DNA of 64,000 nt from Paralithodes platypus (taxonomy: Eukaryota > Arthropoda > Malacostraca > Decapoda > Lithodidae), in contig CM064580.1 in NCBI GenBank assembly GCA_032716605.1, positions 33,616,728 to 33,680,727 on the forward strand, written 5' to 3'. The position numbers and the translations under genes are program-made. The notes below the pieces were generated by a model. The model did not search any database. It was not told the DNA's origin and was given only the letters and a program-made list of their open reading frames with translations. Numbering within the stretch: position 1 is the first letter of the stretch; each line of letters starts with the position of its first letter. Shown piece after piece: positions 33,384-44,540 of the stretch.

Positions 33384-35246
33384 CTACCTTTCAACTTTGT
33401 CTAGGAGAGCGGTGTGAGAGGAACCTCCCCACACATGTGAACAATACTCAATACAAGGACGCACTATGCCCCTGTACAGAGCAAGAAGCTGTGCAGGGGA
33501 AAAGAACCCCCTAAGGTGGTTGAGCACACCCAGCTTCTGGGAGGCTGCCTTAGCAAGACTGGTAATATGGTCCTTCCAAATGAGAGCAGAAGAAAAAGAG
33601 ACACCAAGAATATTGAGAGAAGATGAAGGGTTGATTTTTGTATTGTTGAAGAATAAGGGATAGTCCGCTGGGAGATCCTGACGGGTAGATAGATGGAGAA
33701 ATTGGGTTTTGGAAGCATTAAAGTTAACAAGGTTTTCTCTGCCCCAATTGGAAATAGTATTTAGATCAGAATTTAAGAGTTCTATGGCTTCATTACGTTT
33801 GTCGTTGAGGGATTGCTGGCTGGGGCGATCTGAAAAACTAATGGAGTAGTGTAAGGTTGAGTCGTCTGCGTATGAATGGATGGGAATTAAGGTACAGTTA
33901 AGGAGATCATTTATAAAAATTAGAAAGAGAATAGGAGAGAGGACAGAGCCCTGAGGAACACCGGAGTTTATAGGGTGAGGAAGTGAACAATGGCCGTCCA
34001 CAACCGCAGCTATGGAACGGCCGGAAAGGAAATTAGAGACAAAGGCACAGATGGAGGGATAGAAACCGAAGGAGGGTAGTTTAGAAATTAAAGATTTATG
34101 CCAGACTCTATCGAAGGCTTTCGATATGTCTAGTGCAATAGAAAAAGTCTCACCGAAGTCCCGAAAGGAGGATGACCAAGAGTTAGTAAGATATGAAAGA
34201 AGATCACCAGTAGAGCGACCCTTAAGGAAGCCATACTGGCGATCTGAGAGCAGATTATGAGAAGAGAAATGCTTAAGAAATTTGGAAGCAAGAATAGTTT
34301 CAAAAACTTTAGAAAGACAAGAGATAAGAGCAATTGGACGATAGTTGGAGGGTTGAGAGCGGTCACCCTTCTTTGGGACAGGTTGAATGTGAGCAAACTT
34401 CCAGCATGAAGGGAAGACGTTAGAGGATAGACAGAGACGAAAGAGTTTGCCTAGGCAGGGAGTCAGCATGGAAGCATAGTTTTTGAGAACAACAGGAGGA
34501 ACACCGTCCGGACCGTACGCCTTATTAGTGTTAAGCCCAGAGAGGGTATAAAGTACATCTTTAGAAGAGATTAGGATATTAGGCATAAGTAAGAGAGAGG
34601 AGGGCGGAGAGGGAGGAATAGCACCGGAATCATCCAAGGTGGAGTTTCTAGCAAAAGTTTGAGCGAAGAGTTTAGCTTTGTCAGAGGAAGAAGTGATGGT
34701 TGTGCCATCAGAGTGGGAAAGTGGAGGGAAAGACGAGGAAGAGAAATTATTGGAGAGGTTTTTGGCTAGATGCCAGAAAGCTTGGGAAGAGCTAGAGTTG
34801 GATAGTTCAGTGCATTTATTATTGATGAAAGAGTGTTTGGCAAGTCGAAGAACAGATTTGGCTTGATTCCGGGCAGAAACATATGAAGAATGAGAGTCTT
34901 GAGTTTTAAGGCGTCGGTACCGTTTGAATGCTTCCTCCTTATTGCGGACAGCAGTAGAACAGGCGTGAGTAAACCAAGATTTTTTAGCATTAGTCTGAGA
35001 GAAAGAGAATGGAATGTATGCTTCCATGCCCGATAGGATTACCTCGGTAATGCGTTCAGAACTCTCCGAGGGTCCTCGGCCATGGAAGCAGAAATAATTC
35101 CATGGGAAATCAAAGAAGTACTGCCGAAGAGCCTCCCAGTCGGCAGCGCCAAAGTGCCACAAGCGTCGCCGGCTAGGAGGATCGGGTGGTTGTACTGGAG
35201 AGATAGGACAAGTGACAGAGATAAGTTTATGGTCGGAGGAGCCCAA
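33384..35246 (-). CDS. LINE B reverse transcriptase, 620-codon open frame
   Basis: It starts at SSDHKLIS of the endonuclease and includes all RT blocks: [67 protein letters not shown] (YADD at about 33862-33873, near residue 458), NILGVSFS and [20 protein letters not shown]. The frame ends at 33384; the C-terminal segment (VASLSL-type) continues in other frames toward 33170. The RT copies element RNA at a nicked target. The endonuclease half upstream is frameshifted and 5'-truncated, so the copy is probably not autonomous despite an intact RT core. Confidence 0.88.
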   Translation of the reverse strand: MGSSDHKLISVTCPISPVQPPDPPSRRRLWHFGAADWEALRQYFFDFPWNYFCFHGRGPSESSERITEVILSGMEAYIPFSFSQTNAKKSWFTHACSTAVRNKEEAFKRYRRLKTQDSHSSYVSARNQAKSVLRLAKHSFINNKCTELSNSSSSQAFWHLAKNLSNNFSSSSFPPLSHSDGTTITSSSDKAKLFAQTFARNSTLDDSGAIPPSPPSSLLLMPNILISSKDVLYTLSGLNTNKAYGPDGVPPVVLKNYASMLTPCLGKLFRLCLSSNVFPSCWKFAHIQPVPKKGDRSQPSNYRPIALISCLSKVFETILASKFLKHFSSHNLLSDRQYGFLKGRSTGDLLSYLTNSWSSSFRDFGETFSIALDISKAFDRVWHKSLISKLPSFGFYPSICAFVSNFLSGRSIAAVVDGHCSLPHPINSGVPQGSVLSPILFLIFINDLLNCTLIPIHSYADDSTLHYSISFSDRPSQQSLNDKRNEAIELLNSDLNTISNWGRENLVNFNASKTQFLHLSTRQDLPADYPLFFNNTKINPSSSLNILGVSFSSALIWKDHITSLAKAASQKLGVLNHLRGFFSPAQLLALYRGIVRPCIEYCSHVWGGSSHTALLDKVER

Positions 35247-35249
35247 AGG

Positions 35250-35662
35250 AGAGAAAAGATCGACAGTATAAGAAGAAGGGTTAGAAGTTAGAAACAGGTC
35301 AAGAATGTTGGGCCGATCTCCGATGCGATCCGGGATACGGGTGGGTTGCTGAACTAACTGCTCTAGGTCATTAGGATAGAAAAGACGTAGGCTTGTTCAC
35401 CAGGTGGATCAGTAGTGTGAGAGGAGAGCCATTGGCGGTGGTGAACGTTGAAATCTCCTAAGATGGAGATTTCTGAGAAAGCAGAAATGGATAGAATGTG
35501 TTCCACTGTAGAGTTTAGATAGTCAAAGAATTTAGGAAAGTTGGTAGAGTTAGGGGAAAGATAGACAGCACAGAAATATTTAGTAAGAGAATGACAGGAA
35601 AGTTTGAGCCATAAAGTTGAGAATTCAGAGGAGTCGAAATCGGGAACACGAGAGCAAGTGAG
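35250..35662 (-). pseudogene. LINE B endonuclease remnant
   Basis: Minus-strand reading gives DSSEFSTLWLKL, YLSPNSTNFPKFFDY, ILGDFNVHHRQW and [10 protein letters not shown] with a frameshift near 35370. GDFN retains the catalytic Asp that is Glu in the palindrome copies. The first ~100 residues are lost to truncation. Confidence 0.7.
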
Positions 35663-35837
35663 TTAGATGAAGTTAAATCAGCTCGATCATGCAGATCAGG
35701 TGCATTCAGTACACTCAAACACACAAACGTGATAGCTCTCCGTTTTGACGAATCAAGTATGTGATGGTTTGAAGTCAGACGCCGATCACACTATCATGAA
35801 ACGGAAATGAATAGTGACGGAAACACGTACAGAATAA

Positions 35838-36391
35838 CTGCTATGCCAGTTGTTTAACTGGACTGGTTGTAGGTTCTAATGAACTGGGCACTGGGCAAGC
35901 TAGTAACACACATACTGTATATAACACACTTAGACCACAACACTTTTAAAATATACCACAAGGAATAGGCTTACAAGGTATTATTTATACAAACCAGCAG
36001 TAGATATACAAAATATATTTACACAGATTGAGACCGAATGAGACTTCACTTTGGTCACCGAAGTGAAGTATTGTTACATCAGTATATGGTAAACTGACCG
36101 ATAGAAAATGGGTGGTTCCTCATAAGAGAAAATGAACTCAAGATGATCCACTAAGCTAAACCTGGTATGTAATATTCATAACGAATATTCTATGATAGAG
36201 TATAGGAGTCGCCAAATAACAAATATAGTGTCAAATGCTTCTGGGTATAATATTATGTGTCTTGAGATAGAATTTGTTATAATTGTGCCCCCAAGTGGAA
36301 GTTGTATAAATAACAAAAGAGAGCCTTAATTAAGACAACGTACGGACTTCATATTTTTACCCGAAGTAGGGGTAAGGTTTGGTTTGTTACA
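35838..36391 (-). repeat. LTR-like repeat (copy 1), possible solo LTR
   Basis: It begins TGCTATGCCAG and ends GTTACA, with a short CCAGTTG/TAACTGG hairpin just inside. Its first ~350 bp aligns with 37831-38290 (shared CTGGACTGG, TAACACACAT, GACACACTTAGA and AACCTGGT blocks). TG...CA ends fit an LTR, but no internal coding region or target duplication was identified, and the strand is uncertain. Confidence 0.35.
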
Positions 36392-36628
36392 ATCTATAGT
36401 TCTGAATGTCTGAGGTGATTTTCCCACTGCTGATGGTCTTCTCGTCTCTCTGCTATCTTGGGTTGGTGTTGATGGTTGGGGTCTTTGGCAGGCTCGTGGG
36501 CCACAGCTCTAGATTTGCTCTTGCGTTATTGGCTTGATTAGATGGATTTATTTCCATGGGAGAACGAGGAAGCCCAAGTACTTTCTTCCCAGGGCAAAAC
36601 ATGGTCCTCGCTATCAACTGATTGAATT
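36392..36628. other. Short non-coding stretch
   Basis: Nothing recognised between the LTR-like repeat and the LINE fragment. Confidence 0.4.
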
Positions 36629-37250
36629 TTATTCTCCCCGGAAAGGCTTAATACACATAGTGTACATAGTGAGACCAATAGAAATAGTGTTTTCAAATAT
36701 TTTACTACACGCTGGGAGTATTGAAATTGGATGATAATTATTGATATCTTCTTTACTACCAGACTTATACAAAGGAATTACTTTAGCCATTTGTAATCTA
36801 TTTGGACAAATTCCTGAGCGAAATGGAAGATTAATAATATGTGGTAGTTTAGTCAAATTCGTTTTTGAGCTATGACTCGACAACTTGGGTGGGATATCGT
36901 CGTAACCAGGAGCAGTAGATTTTAGTGTTTTTAGGTATTGCTTAATTTCAGTATTATTTACAGGGGAAGATATAGTAAAAAGTTTGGAGGGTTATGTAAA
37001 TACTGTAGATAAGTATTGTTGGCATTAGTATTAGTGGGAGTTGTAGTTCCTACCGTCAAGCAATAATCGTTAAAAGCGTGTGTTATATCACGACAATGTG
37101 GTTTTAAATTAATTGAGTGTTTATCTGTTGTACTATTTTGTGTATGTGTGTGTGTAATTAAATTTTTAGATTGTCTTGTGCGTCCAAGACTAGAGGGTTA
37201 TCGTAGTATATATAAGAATACCCTGAAATATATTTTTCTTGACACTATTT
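36629..37250 (-). pseudogene. LINE RT N-terminal fragment
   Basis: Minus-strand reading gives FNDYCLTVG (pre-RT domain), PGYDDIPPKL and then LPHIINLPFRSGICPNRLQMAKVIPLYKSGSKEDINNYHPISILP (quoted in part), the RT fingers region. It ends at about 36640 before the catalytic palm. The sequence family differs from LINEs A-D. Confidence 0.7.
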
Positions 37251-37830
37251 GGCAAAAAAAAAAACGAAGCTTGATGAATAACTGAAGCTTATAGTTGAAT
37301 GTTCTGTCCTATCGGTCCAGTGGAAAGGCTTAGTAGCAATGGACAGGACCCGCAGATAATTTATATTGGTCATCATAATAAGCAGATTTTTTTGGAGAGG
37401 AGAAGGACTAGGAAAGGATTAGGATCAGGAAAGTTAAAATTAGGAACAATCAGCCCGAACATCCGGTTCATTAAATCTCATAAAATAACATAAACTTTCA
37501 AATCGCCACATTTCACCAATTCCTCATAACTAATCTGATTTATGGCTACCTTTTTATATTCCCCGCCGTAACCTACTGACTACCATCTCCGGAAATCACT
37601 CAACCTCCCACTTAATCCTACCTTACCTAGCCGAAACTGACCTAACTTACTGGTACCCGAAATTAATTTACAAACAGTTTTGCATTGTTCGATAAGTAGG
37701 AATAGGTTTACACTCTTAATGGCAAAACACATTTTAAATTCTATTCAGTTCTGAATGTATAATTTGATCGATGTGCGAATAAAATGGAAGAATGATTAGG
37801 ATATATTTGGGTAATTTTGTTATATATATT
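37251..37830. other. Non-coding stretch, nothing recognised
   Basis: AT-rich with no supported frame. Confidence 0.45.
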
Positions 37831-38290
37831 GTTATGCCAGGTTTTATGACTGGACTGGACGTAATAATGATGATGATGATGATGATGATGATAATTATAA
37901 TATTTTAGTAAAGTTCGCAATTTACAATGTTGGTACAACATATGTTTCAAATATGAAATGTACCAGCTTTACAGAATTCCAACTAAGGATAGCCCAAAAA
38001 GGCCTTTAGGCGTATTTCCATTGTAGGTTCTCTCCAAACTAGGAAGGATAATAACACACATATAAGACACACTTAGATTACAATACAGCAAAATACAACA
38101 CCGGGAGTGACTTTACAAGGTCTTTATTTACACAAATGGCAGACGTAGCCTATACATGAATATGACGGAGAGTTCTAGTATTTCTACACAAATGCATGGT
38201 GAGCTTTGCTAGTAGAGACTGTGGGGGATCCTTTACAAGAGAAAAATACTTATGGCTATGATGGACTAAACTAAACCTGGTGAGAGACGC
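37831..38290 (-). repeat. LTR-like repeat (copy 2) with (GAT)n expansion
   Basis: It starts TTGTTATGCCAGG and aligns with 35838-36190, apart from a GAT repeat at about 37866-37891 and a ~100-bp insertion after it. Similarity ends near AACCTGGT at 38275, just before a LINE B copy. Confidence 0.4.
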
Positions 38291-38389
38291 CATTAAATGT
38301 AGATGAATATATTATGAAGAACTGGTCATTTAACTGACACCATATGAATATATCGCAGTCACAGAATGACAGGTCACAGGTTTCCGAGT

Positions 38390-39423
38390 ATTTTTTTGTG
38401 TTATATGTGGATGCGGGAGACAAAGGCAGAACTGCCTGTGACGAGTGCCTCCTCCAGAGTTGAAAGAGTGACCGGGCCAAAGTCAAGGAATGTTAGAGCC
38501 AAAATATCTGGACACATGGATATTTGTAAGCAATTTAAGTCCTAGGATGAGGGGAAGATGGATTCAGGGAGAGAGTTCCAGAGCTCAGCTATTAACCCTC
38601 TCACGTTCTTGATGCAATGTTGAGCCTATTAGGGATACTTTAAAGCCTTTGTTACCATCAGGGGTATTTAGAAACCTTTAGTTTGGTTACTTCAACCTCT
38701 GCAGTTGTCTTTGAGTTAGCTGTGGGCAGAAAACTAATTTTGGAGAGGAAATTATAAGAGTGAGAGAACTTTATTTAGTATTGCTAATCTGGCAACCTCT
38801 GCGTTATATGGTCGTGAGAGGGTTAAATAGAAGAAAGTTTGGGAATATTGTTTCACTCTTGGATTGGAGAGTTGCACAGAGTAGGGATGCGAATGTGTTG
38901 CAAGACAGGTGCTACATACTCAACTGATTATTGTAATAGCGGTACAATAGCGAGAGTGATGCAACACTGCGGCGAAGAGAGAGAAATTGCAAAGAGTCAG
39001 TGAGTGGACGTGAGTTAATGAGACGAAAGGCTTTCTTTTCTACTTTGTCAAAAAGTGCTGTGTGAGAGGATCCTCCCCACACATGCGAACAATACTCAAT
39101 ACAGGGACACACTGTGCCTCTGTACATAGCAAAACGCTGTGCAGGGGTAAAGAAACCCCGAAGACGGTTGAGCACACGTACCCAGCTTCTGGGAAGCTGT
39201 TTTAGCAAAGGTGGTAATATGGTCTTTCCAAGTGAGATCAGGAGAAAAAGAGACTCCTAGAATACTGAGAGAAGATGAAGGGTTGATGTGTGTATTGTTG
39301 AAGCATAAGAGATAGTCCTGTGGGAGTTCTTGATGGGTAGATAAATGGAGAAATGGAGTTTTGGAAGCATTAAAGGCAACAAAGTTTTCTCTGTCCCAAT
39401 TGGAAATGGTAGTTAGATCAGAA
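38390..39423 (-). pseudogene. LINE B fragment interrupted by a TTAA MITE
   Basis: The 3' end of LINE B (T-rich run at about 38391, then GGGAGACAAAGGCAGAACTGCC) through the C-terminal RT region ([51 protein letters not shown]). It contains frameshifts and is cut at a TA-rich tract at 39424. A MITE sits inside it at TTAA. Confidence 0.8.
38592..38826. mobile_element. piggyBac-like MITE 3 inserted in LINE B
   Basis: TTAA at 38592-38595 and 38823-38826 flank a 227-bp element with ends CCCTCTCACG and CGTGAGAGGG. Removing it and one TTAA restores continuity with the uninterrupted LINE B sequence near 33120-33155 (GAGCTCAG...AGTAGAAGAAAG), so the empty site is visible within the same window. Confidence 0.88.
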
Positions 39424-39441
39424 GATATATATATAATATAT
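39424..39441. repeat. Short TA-rich tract at the Penelope 2 boundary
   Basis: ATATATATATAATATAT directly precedes the 3' side of the second Penelope-like element. Confidence 0.85.
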
Positions 39442-39637
39442 TGTCTTGAAGGCAGGTGAGATTAAATAATACAGCATATTGTGCATTAATATATTTATTA
39501 TTTAAAGATTCAATATCTCTCGCCATCTTTCGTTGTTTTTCGTTGAGTTGGTGCAGGAGAGTACCGTAGCTTTCAGAGGGTTCTTGAGTAGTGGTTGTTT
39601 GCTGTAACGTTTCGGCTACTTCGTTAGCCATAATCAC
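39442..39637 (-). CDS. Small conserved reading frame of Penelope copy 2
   Basis: An ATG at about 39631-39637 opens a frame whose core LLHQLNEKQRKMARDIESLNNK and FNLTCLQDN (quoted in parts) parallels QRKLIRDLETLNNK and FNLVCIKEN in the first element. It ends in the TA tract. Position downstream of the RT frame is the same in both elements. Confidence 0.5.
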
Positions 39638-39849
39638 ACAGTTGATTCTGATTTGGAGGTGTGTTGAGGGGGGCTTTTATAGGGGTTACCCGGATCACAA
39701 GTCGCTGTTTTGCTCAAGTGTGCGGGGCTAGTCGGTGGTCTGAGGTCGTGGTTGGCTGGCTGGGTTGAGGGAGGCAGTCAGTCCGGGCATCCTTGGGTGG
39801 ACAATGGAGGGAGGGTACAGGGTGCTCGCTGTTGGCGTCGCTTTTTAAC

Positions 39850-41085
39850 GTTTATAGGGGTAGGTTCTCCTCGCTGTGGGGAGTACTTGTAAATTGAAGG
39901 TCTGGTTATTTAGAGTAGGGTTAAGGGTCTGTATAAAGATGGCTTCAAGAATGGGAGGTGTCTGGGGTCTGGTTCATGATCCATGATCGAGGTGCTGGCT
40001 TCTAGGTCTTTGTGAGTCAGTTTGGGGTTAGGTGGCCTGGGGTGTTGTTGTGGGTTTTAAGCCAGAATGTAGGTGGAGGGTAACGCGATGGCTCAAGCGA
40101 GTCTGGGTCATGCCAATATATGTAGTACAGGGTCCATAGTCCCCGTGGGTACAGGAGTGTTGATATATTACATGGTCCAGACTCGGTTATTTTTTGTCGT
40201 TGGCAGGGTATTAGGGGATTTGTAGAACATAATAAGTTTGATTTTGTTGTCGGGGTTGGTGGGCTGGACGTTTTTAAGGATGATGTCCCTAATGACAGCT
40301 TCGTCTGTTTTATAGTTGGAGGACATGTAGTTTCTGTAGTAGATTTTGATGTCTCTGGGGCCAGTGGTATTGGGGGCTTCATTGTTGTACCATTTTTCTA
40401 GGTGCTTCTTGATGGTGTTGTCAGCGTCGGAGTTGGAGTAGCCATTGTTGATGAGAACTTGTGTAAGGCGGTTTAGTTCAAGGTGAGTGTCCCGCCAGGA
40501 GGAGCAGTGAGAGAGTGTCCTCCTGACGTAAGCAAAGATGGTGGAGATAAGGTAGCTTTTGGGGCACTCACTGTTGCTGTTGAGTCCATTGTTCGTGGGC
40601 TTCATGTAGACTGTTGTCTTGAAGCCTATGTCGTATTTGGAGACTAGGACGTCTAGGAAAGGTAGTCTCCCTTCTGTGGTTTCTTCATAGGTGAATTTGA
40701 GCCCTGATGCGGCGATGAAGCGTTGTTGAAGCTCTCGTAGTTCGTCGAGGTCCTTCACCTGTACAAAGATGTCGTCAACGTAACGGCAGTAGATGGAGGG
40801 GCGGGGGGTTGCTAGAAGGTCCTCTTCGATGGCACCCATGAAGAAGTTGGCGAAGAGTACACCAAGGGGGCTGCTCAGCGCTACACCATCGATCTGTCGA
40901 TACATATTACCTCGGGGGCAGGTGAACGGGGCTTCTTTAGTACATAGCTCTAACAGCATTTGAAGGGCTTGTTCGGGGATGTCCAGAGGTGGGGAGGTAG
41001 GGGAGTGTTACACCCGATTTAGGATGATTTCGATCGTCCTATCCACTGGTACATTTGTGAACAGGCTTTCTACTTAGAGTGAAGT
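39850..41085 (-). pseudogene. Penelope-like element 2: RT and GIY-YIG endonuclease, frameshifted
   Basis: From 41085 the RT palm reads ESLFTNVPVDRTIE (preceded by an in-frame TAA where the catalytic Asp is expected), then QIDGVALSSPLGVLFANFFM, IYCRYVDDIFVQV (YVDD at 40771-40782) and GRLPFLDVLVS. The thumb region runs to NKIKLIMFYKSP (about 40230). A frame change near 40180 moves to the Cys/His and GIY-YIG region (YQHSCTHGDYGP, YIGMTQTRLSHR). The gap shows 40017-40200 carrying the nuclease in another frame. The terminal LEAIFIQTLNP lies near 39930. It is 5'-truncated at about 41085. Confidence 0.88.
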
Positions 41086-41109
41086 GACTAGGTCGTTGTC
41101 GGTTGGTGG

Positions 41110-41300
41110 GTCATTGGAGGTGTGGTGGAGTGGTCTTGCCACTGGCCTGGTAATCCAATGGTCCAGGGTTCGAATCCCGATATATCAATGGGAAGGTATT
41201 ATTGGGATGGAAATTGTGCTGTACCTAGTATCAGTGCATTACCATAAAGCCCACCGAAACGCCCAAAAAATACCCTCATTGTTCCCTGATTAAATAGCAC
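41110..41300 (+). mobile_element. tRNA-derived SINE-like element
   Basis: GGTGGAGTGGTCTTGCC (A-box-like) and GGTTCGAATCCCG (B box) at about 41117-41185 form a tRNA-like head. An unrelated body follows to about 41300. The 5' and 3' ends do not pair as an acceptor stem, so it is not a functional tRNA. It abuts the truncated 5' side of Penelope 2. Confidence 0.6.
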
Positions 41301-42236
41301 TGCATGAATATTCCCATATTCAAAATATGCTACAGGAGGGCAATGCCTAGTGAGTTAATTGCTCAATAGGTGGCGTTCTGAGAGTGCGGGTCCGAGTCTT
41401 AAGTAGTGAGACCGTGAAGCACGAAGGCAGAGTTGCTTCAGAGGTGGGGCTGCTTCGAGCCGTGAGTTGAACTCTAGTGCTTCACGCGTCTCACTCCCTA
41501 GACTGGAACAAGACCTCACGGGCTTCACCGTGTTAATAATAATAATAATAAACGTTTTTTGATAATTGCAGCCGTAGGCTGAAAATGTACAGAGGAATAT
41601 TTTGTAGCTTAACTCTAACTATATTATCTTATAATAAGGACCAAAGCATGAGGTTGTATAAGAGCTGTTTGACGAGGTCAATATTATGTACTAGGTTGGC
41701 AGATGATTTTCCAGATTGAGATAATAAATTGCATAGGAGCTATTTGACCAGTAAACATAATGTACTAGGTATGCTGAACAAAATAATAGTTACGCATATA
41801 TAAGGGTATAAGGGTTTGTTGGAAGCTGTTGAGTTGATATACTGACAACTTTACTGACTATGTTTACTGTTTGCCTAGTTACTATGCAACTGCTGATGAT
41901 AAAAGTAAACGGATTATTAAGAATTGCAGCAAGAGGCTGAAAATATACCTGTGTGAAATTCATAGATATGCTGACCTATATTTAACGGTATTATTGTAAG
42001 CTTGATTAAACTAATATGATGCAACCGTGCTGTATACTTGCACAGTACATGTACGTATCGCTACATACACATACACTGCATGCACATACACACACAATGC
42101 ACACACCTAAACATAACAACATGCAGTTTGTGCATATGTATACATGTGAGTGCATATATACACATACACATAAATTCACATACACATAATCATACACATA
42201 CCGTGCGCACGCACAGCCGTACACATACAAACATAG
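41301..42236. other. Non-coding stretch with a hairpin, (AAT)n and CA-rich sequence
   Basis: At 41405-41495, AGTGAGACCGTGAAGCAC pairs with GTGCTTCACGCGTCTCACT across a ~55-bp loop. A short AAT run lies at 41534-41550. Two diverged direct repeats (near 41570 and 41920) share ATTGCAGC..AGGCTGAAAAT. CA/TG-rich simple sequence covers 42050-42230. Confidence 0.5.
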
Positions 42237-43165
42237 CGAGGGGTGGCAACCAGAAGTGTTTGTCCACAAATGCAGTTTGTAGATAATCATACTTAAAGAT
42301 TTAAAATCTTAATGAAATATCGAAAATTGAATCAATATTTGACATTTTTGGTGGAAATGTTCCATGATATAAATGTCTATGAGACTGTTCCATGATATAT
42401 ATGTCTATGAGACTGTTCCATGATATAAATGTCTATGAGACTGTTCCATGATATAAATGTCTATGAGACTGTTCCATGATATAAATGTCTATGAGACTGT
42501 TCCATGATATAAATGTCTATGAGACTGTTCCATGATATAAATGTCTATGAGACTGTTCCATGATATAAATGTCTATGAGACTGTTCCATGATATAAATGT
42601 CTATGAGACTGTTCCATGATATAAATGTCTATGAGACTGTTCCATGATATAAATGTCTATGAGACTGTTCCATGATATAAATGTCTATGAGACTGTTCCA
42701 TGATATAAATGTCTATGAGACTGTTCCATGATATAAATGTCTATGAGACTGTTCCATGATATAAATGTCTATGAGACTGTTCCATGATATAAATGTCTGA
42801 GACTGTTCCATGATATAAATGTCTGAGACTGTTCCATGATATAAATGTCTATGAGACTGTTCCATGATATAAATGTCTATGAGACTGTTCCATGATATAA
42901 ATGTCTATGAGACTGTTCCATGATATAAATGTCTATGAGACTGTTCCATGATATAAATGTCTATGAGACTGTTCCATGATATAAATGTCTATGAGACTGT
43001 TCCATGATATAAATGTCTATGAGACTGTTCCATGATATAAATGTCTATGAGACTGTTCCATGATATAAATGTCTATGAGACTGGAGAATAAACAAATTCC
43101 TAAACTGAAAAAGTTGGTAAAAAATTGCTAAATTGGACATGACCAATTCTGGTTGTCACCCCTCG
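42237..43165. mobile_element. Terminal-inverted-repeat element filled with a minisatellite
   Basis: CGAGGGGTGGCAACCAGAA at the left mirrors TTCTGGTTGTCACCCCTCG at the right (one mismatch in 19). The interior is ~120 bp, then about 26 tandem 28-bp repeats, then ~60 bp. The GGGGTGGCAAC-type end is hAT-like, but I could not confirm an 8-bp target duplication. No coding capacity. Confidence 0.7.
42357..43083. repeat. 28-bp minisatellite, about 26 copies
   Basis: The unit TGTTCCATGATATAAATGTCTATGAGAC repeats head-to-tail (28 bp; split here as TGTTCCATGATATAAA + TGTCTATGAGAC). Only the first unit has a substitution (ATATAT for ATAAAT), and two adjacent units near 42790-42840 lack two bases. Confidence 0.97.
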
Positions 43166-43284
43166 ATATGTATGTGTATATACATACCTCTAAACATACA
43201 TAATAACTCACGTATATACTCGTGCGTCAGTATATAATTATACATAAACATACGTATATACCAGAAAACCGTTATAATCACACA

Positions 43285-43585
43285 ACACAAAAAAACATAA
43301 AATATTATGGATTGGTGTGCAATATACAGTATACGGTATCAATATTGGGCCTGATTCATTTAGTATTTTGGAGGAATAGAGAGTGAGGCGGAGAGGGGTG
43401 TGGTCAGTGAAAGGTGAGAACGGGGGGGGGGGGGGGAGAGAGAGGGGGGCTGCAGGAGTAGTATGTGTGTGTGTGTGTTTGTAATAATAATAAAACAAAA
43501 AACATTGAATATTATGGATTGGTGTGCAACATACAGTATACGGTATCAATATTGGGCCTGATTCATTTAGTATTTTGGAGGTAAC
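43285..43585. repeat. Direct repeat, two ~85-bp copies flanking a G-rich segment
   Basis: About 43292-43376 and 43498-43582 are nearly identical (ATTATGGATTGGTGTGCAA ... TTTAGTATTTTGGAGG). Between them lie a G12 homopolymer and a (TG)n run. The arrangement resembles a short tandem duplication with an inserted simple-sequence block. Confidence 0.7.
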
Positions 43586-43718
43586 TTTGTGTATACGTAT
43601 AGCCTGTGTGGTTTGAGTTTAGACCGGGGAATGAGTATATTAAGCGTAGCTATATTACGGGAAAAGGGAGAACATTTACTGTAGTTTTACTTGGTGTGAA
43701 GTGTGTTTTATTTGCTTG

Positions 43719-43722
<4 letters not shown>

Positions 43723-43761
<39 letters not shown>

Positions 43762-44540
43762 ACAATGAACGGAGGAAGGAAAAACACAGATAAAAGAAAA
43801 AGGTCCATGTGCCTAAAGGCATCCTCCATTCATAAAATATTTGTAACAACTGGATTTAAACATTTGTAGATTGTAAGTTTGTGGAAAGCAATTCGAGGGA
43901 AGTGAATTCCAAAGAGTAGTAGCTCTGGGGATAAATGAATTCTGATAAGCAGAAGTTCTGCATTGTGGAGGAGAAAGTATAAATTCATGGGCGCTCTCAG
44001 CTGCCCTAGTTCTACGGGGAAAGATGTGGAGAGGCGGCACAATTGAAGCAAGTTCCTCGGAACAATTGCTGTGAAAATATCTGTAGAATAATGCAAGGGA
44101 TGCAACGTTTCTTCGTATGGATAATGTAGGAAGGGCCTGTGTGATTGTAGGGTTATTGATTAATCTAATAGCTTTATTTTGAATTTTGCCCAACTGCCTC
44201 AATGCAACCACTCCACTTCCACCCCACAGAGGTGAACAGTAATCCATCTGAGAACGCACATGACTTTTATATATTACGGCCAACTGCTCGTCAGTGAAGA
44301 ATTCACGTACTCTGTACAGGAGTCTCAGTTTTTTTAGAGGCATTCTTAGCAATGCCTCTAACATAATGTGTCCAGCTCAAGTTAGTAGTTAATGTTACAC
44401 CGAGAATGTCAATACTAGGGGAAGTGGGAATATTTACATCAATAAAAAATATATGGGAGTCGGTGAGATTCTGTCGGTTAGAAATTGAATGTACTTGGTT
44501 TTCTGTGCATTAAAGGAAACTAGATTCTTTTGTGATTGTG
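43723..44540 (-). pseudogene. LINE C: RT C-terminal part, 5'-truncated, poly(A) tail
   Basis: The 184-codon frame 44364-43813 reads LRLLYRVREFFTDEQL, DYCSPLWGGSG, KAIRLINNPTITQ, RRNVASLALFYRYF and ATTLWNSLP, the typical LINE C-terminal region after the RT palm. The upstream part (SIDILGVTLTTNLSW) is in another frame up to about 44430. A ~33-base T run at 43723-43755 is the poly(A) on the minus strand. It is a relative of LINE B but a distinct family. Confidence 0.8.

Larger units (their letters stand above)
32921..35662 (-). mobile_element. LINE B, best copy, 5'-truncated with poly(A) tail
   Basis: On the minus strand the element runs from a 5' truncation in the endonuclease domain (about 35662) through the RT to a 3' poly(A), seen as a ~27-base T run at 32921-32947. 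Its 3' terminal block (GGAGGCAAAAGGCATAACTGCC on the plus strand) recurs in five further fragments in the window. RT and endonuclease motifs indicate a Jockey/CR1-group LINE. Confidence 0.88.

Noticed and set aside
41117..41185. tRNA gene
   Set aside because: A B box and an A-box-like segment are present, but acceptor and anticodon stems do not pair; it is a SINE head.
42357..43083. CRISPR-like array
   Set aside because: The 28-bp units are directly adjacent with no unique spacers.
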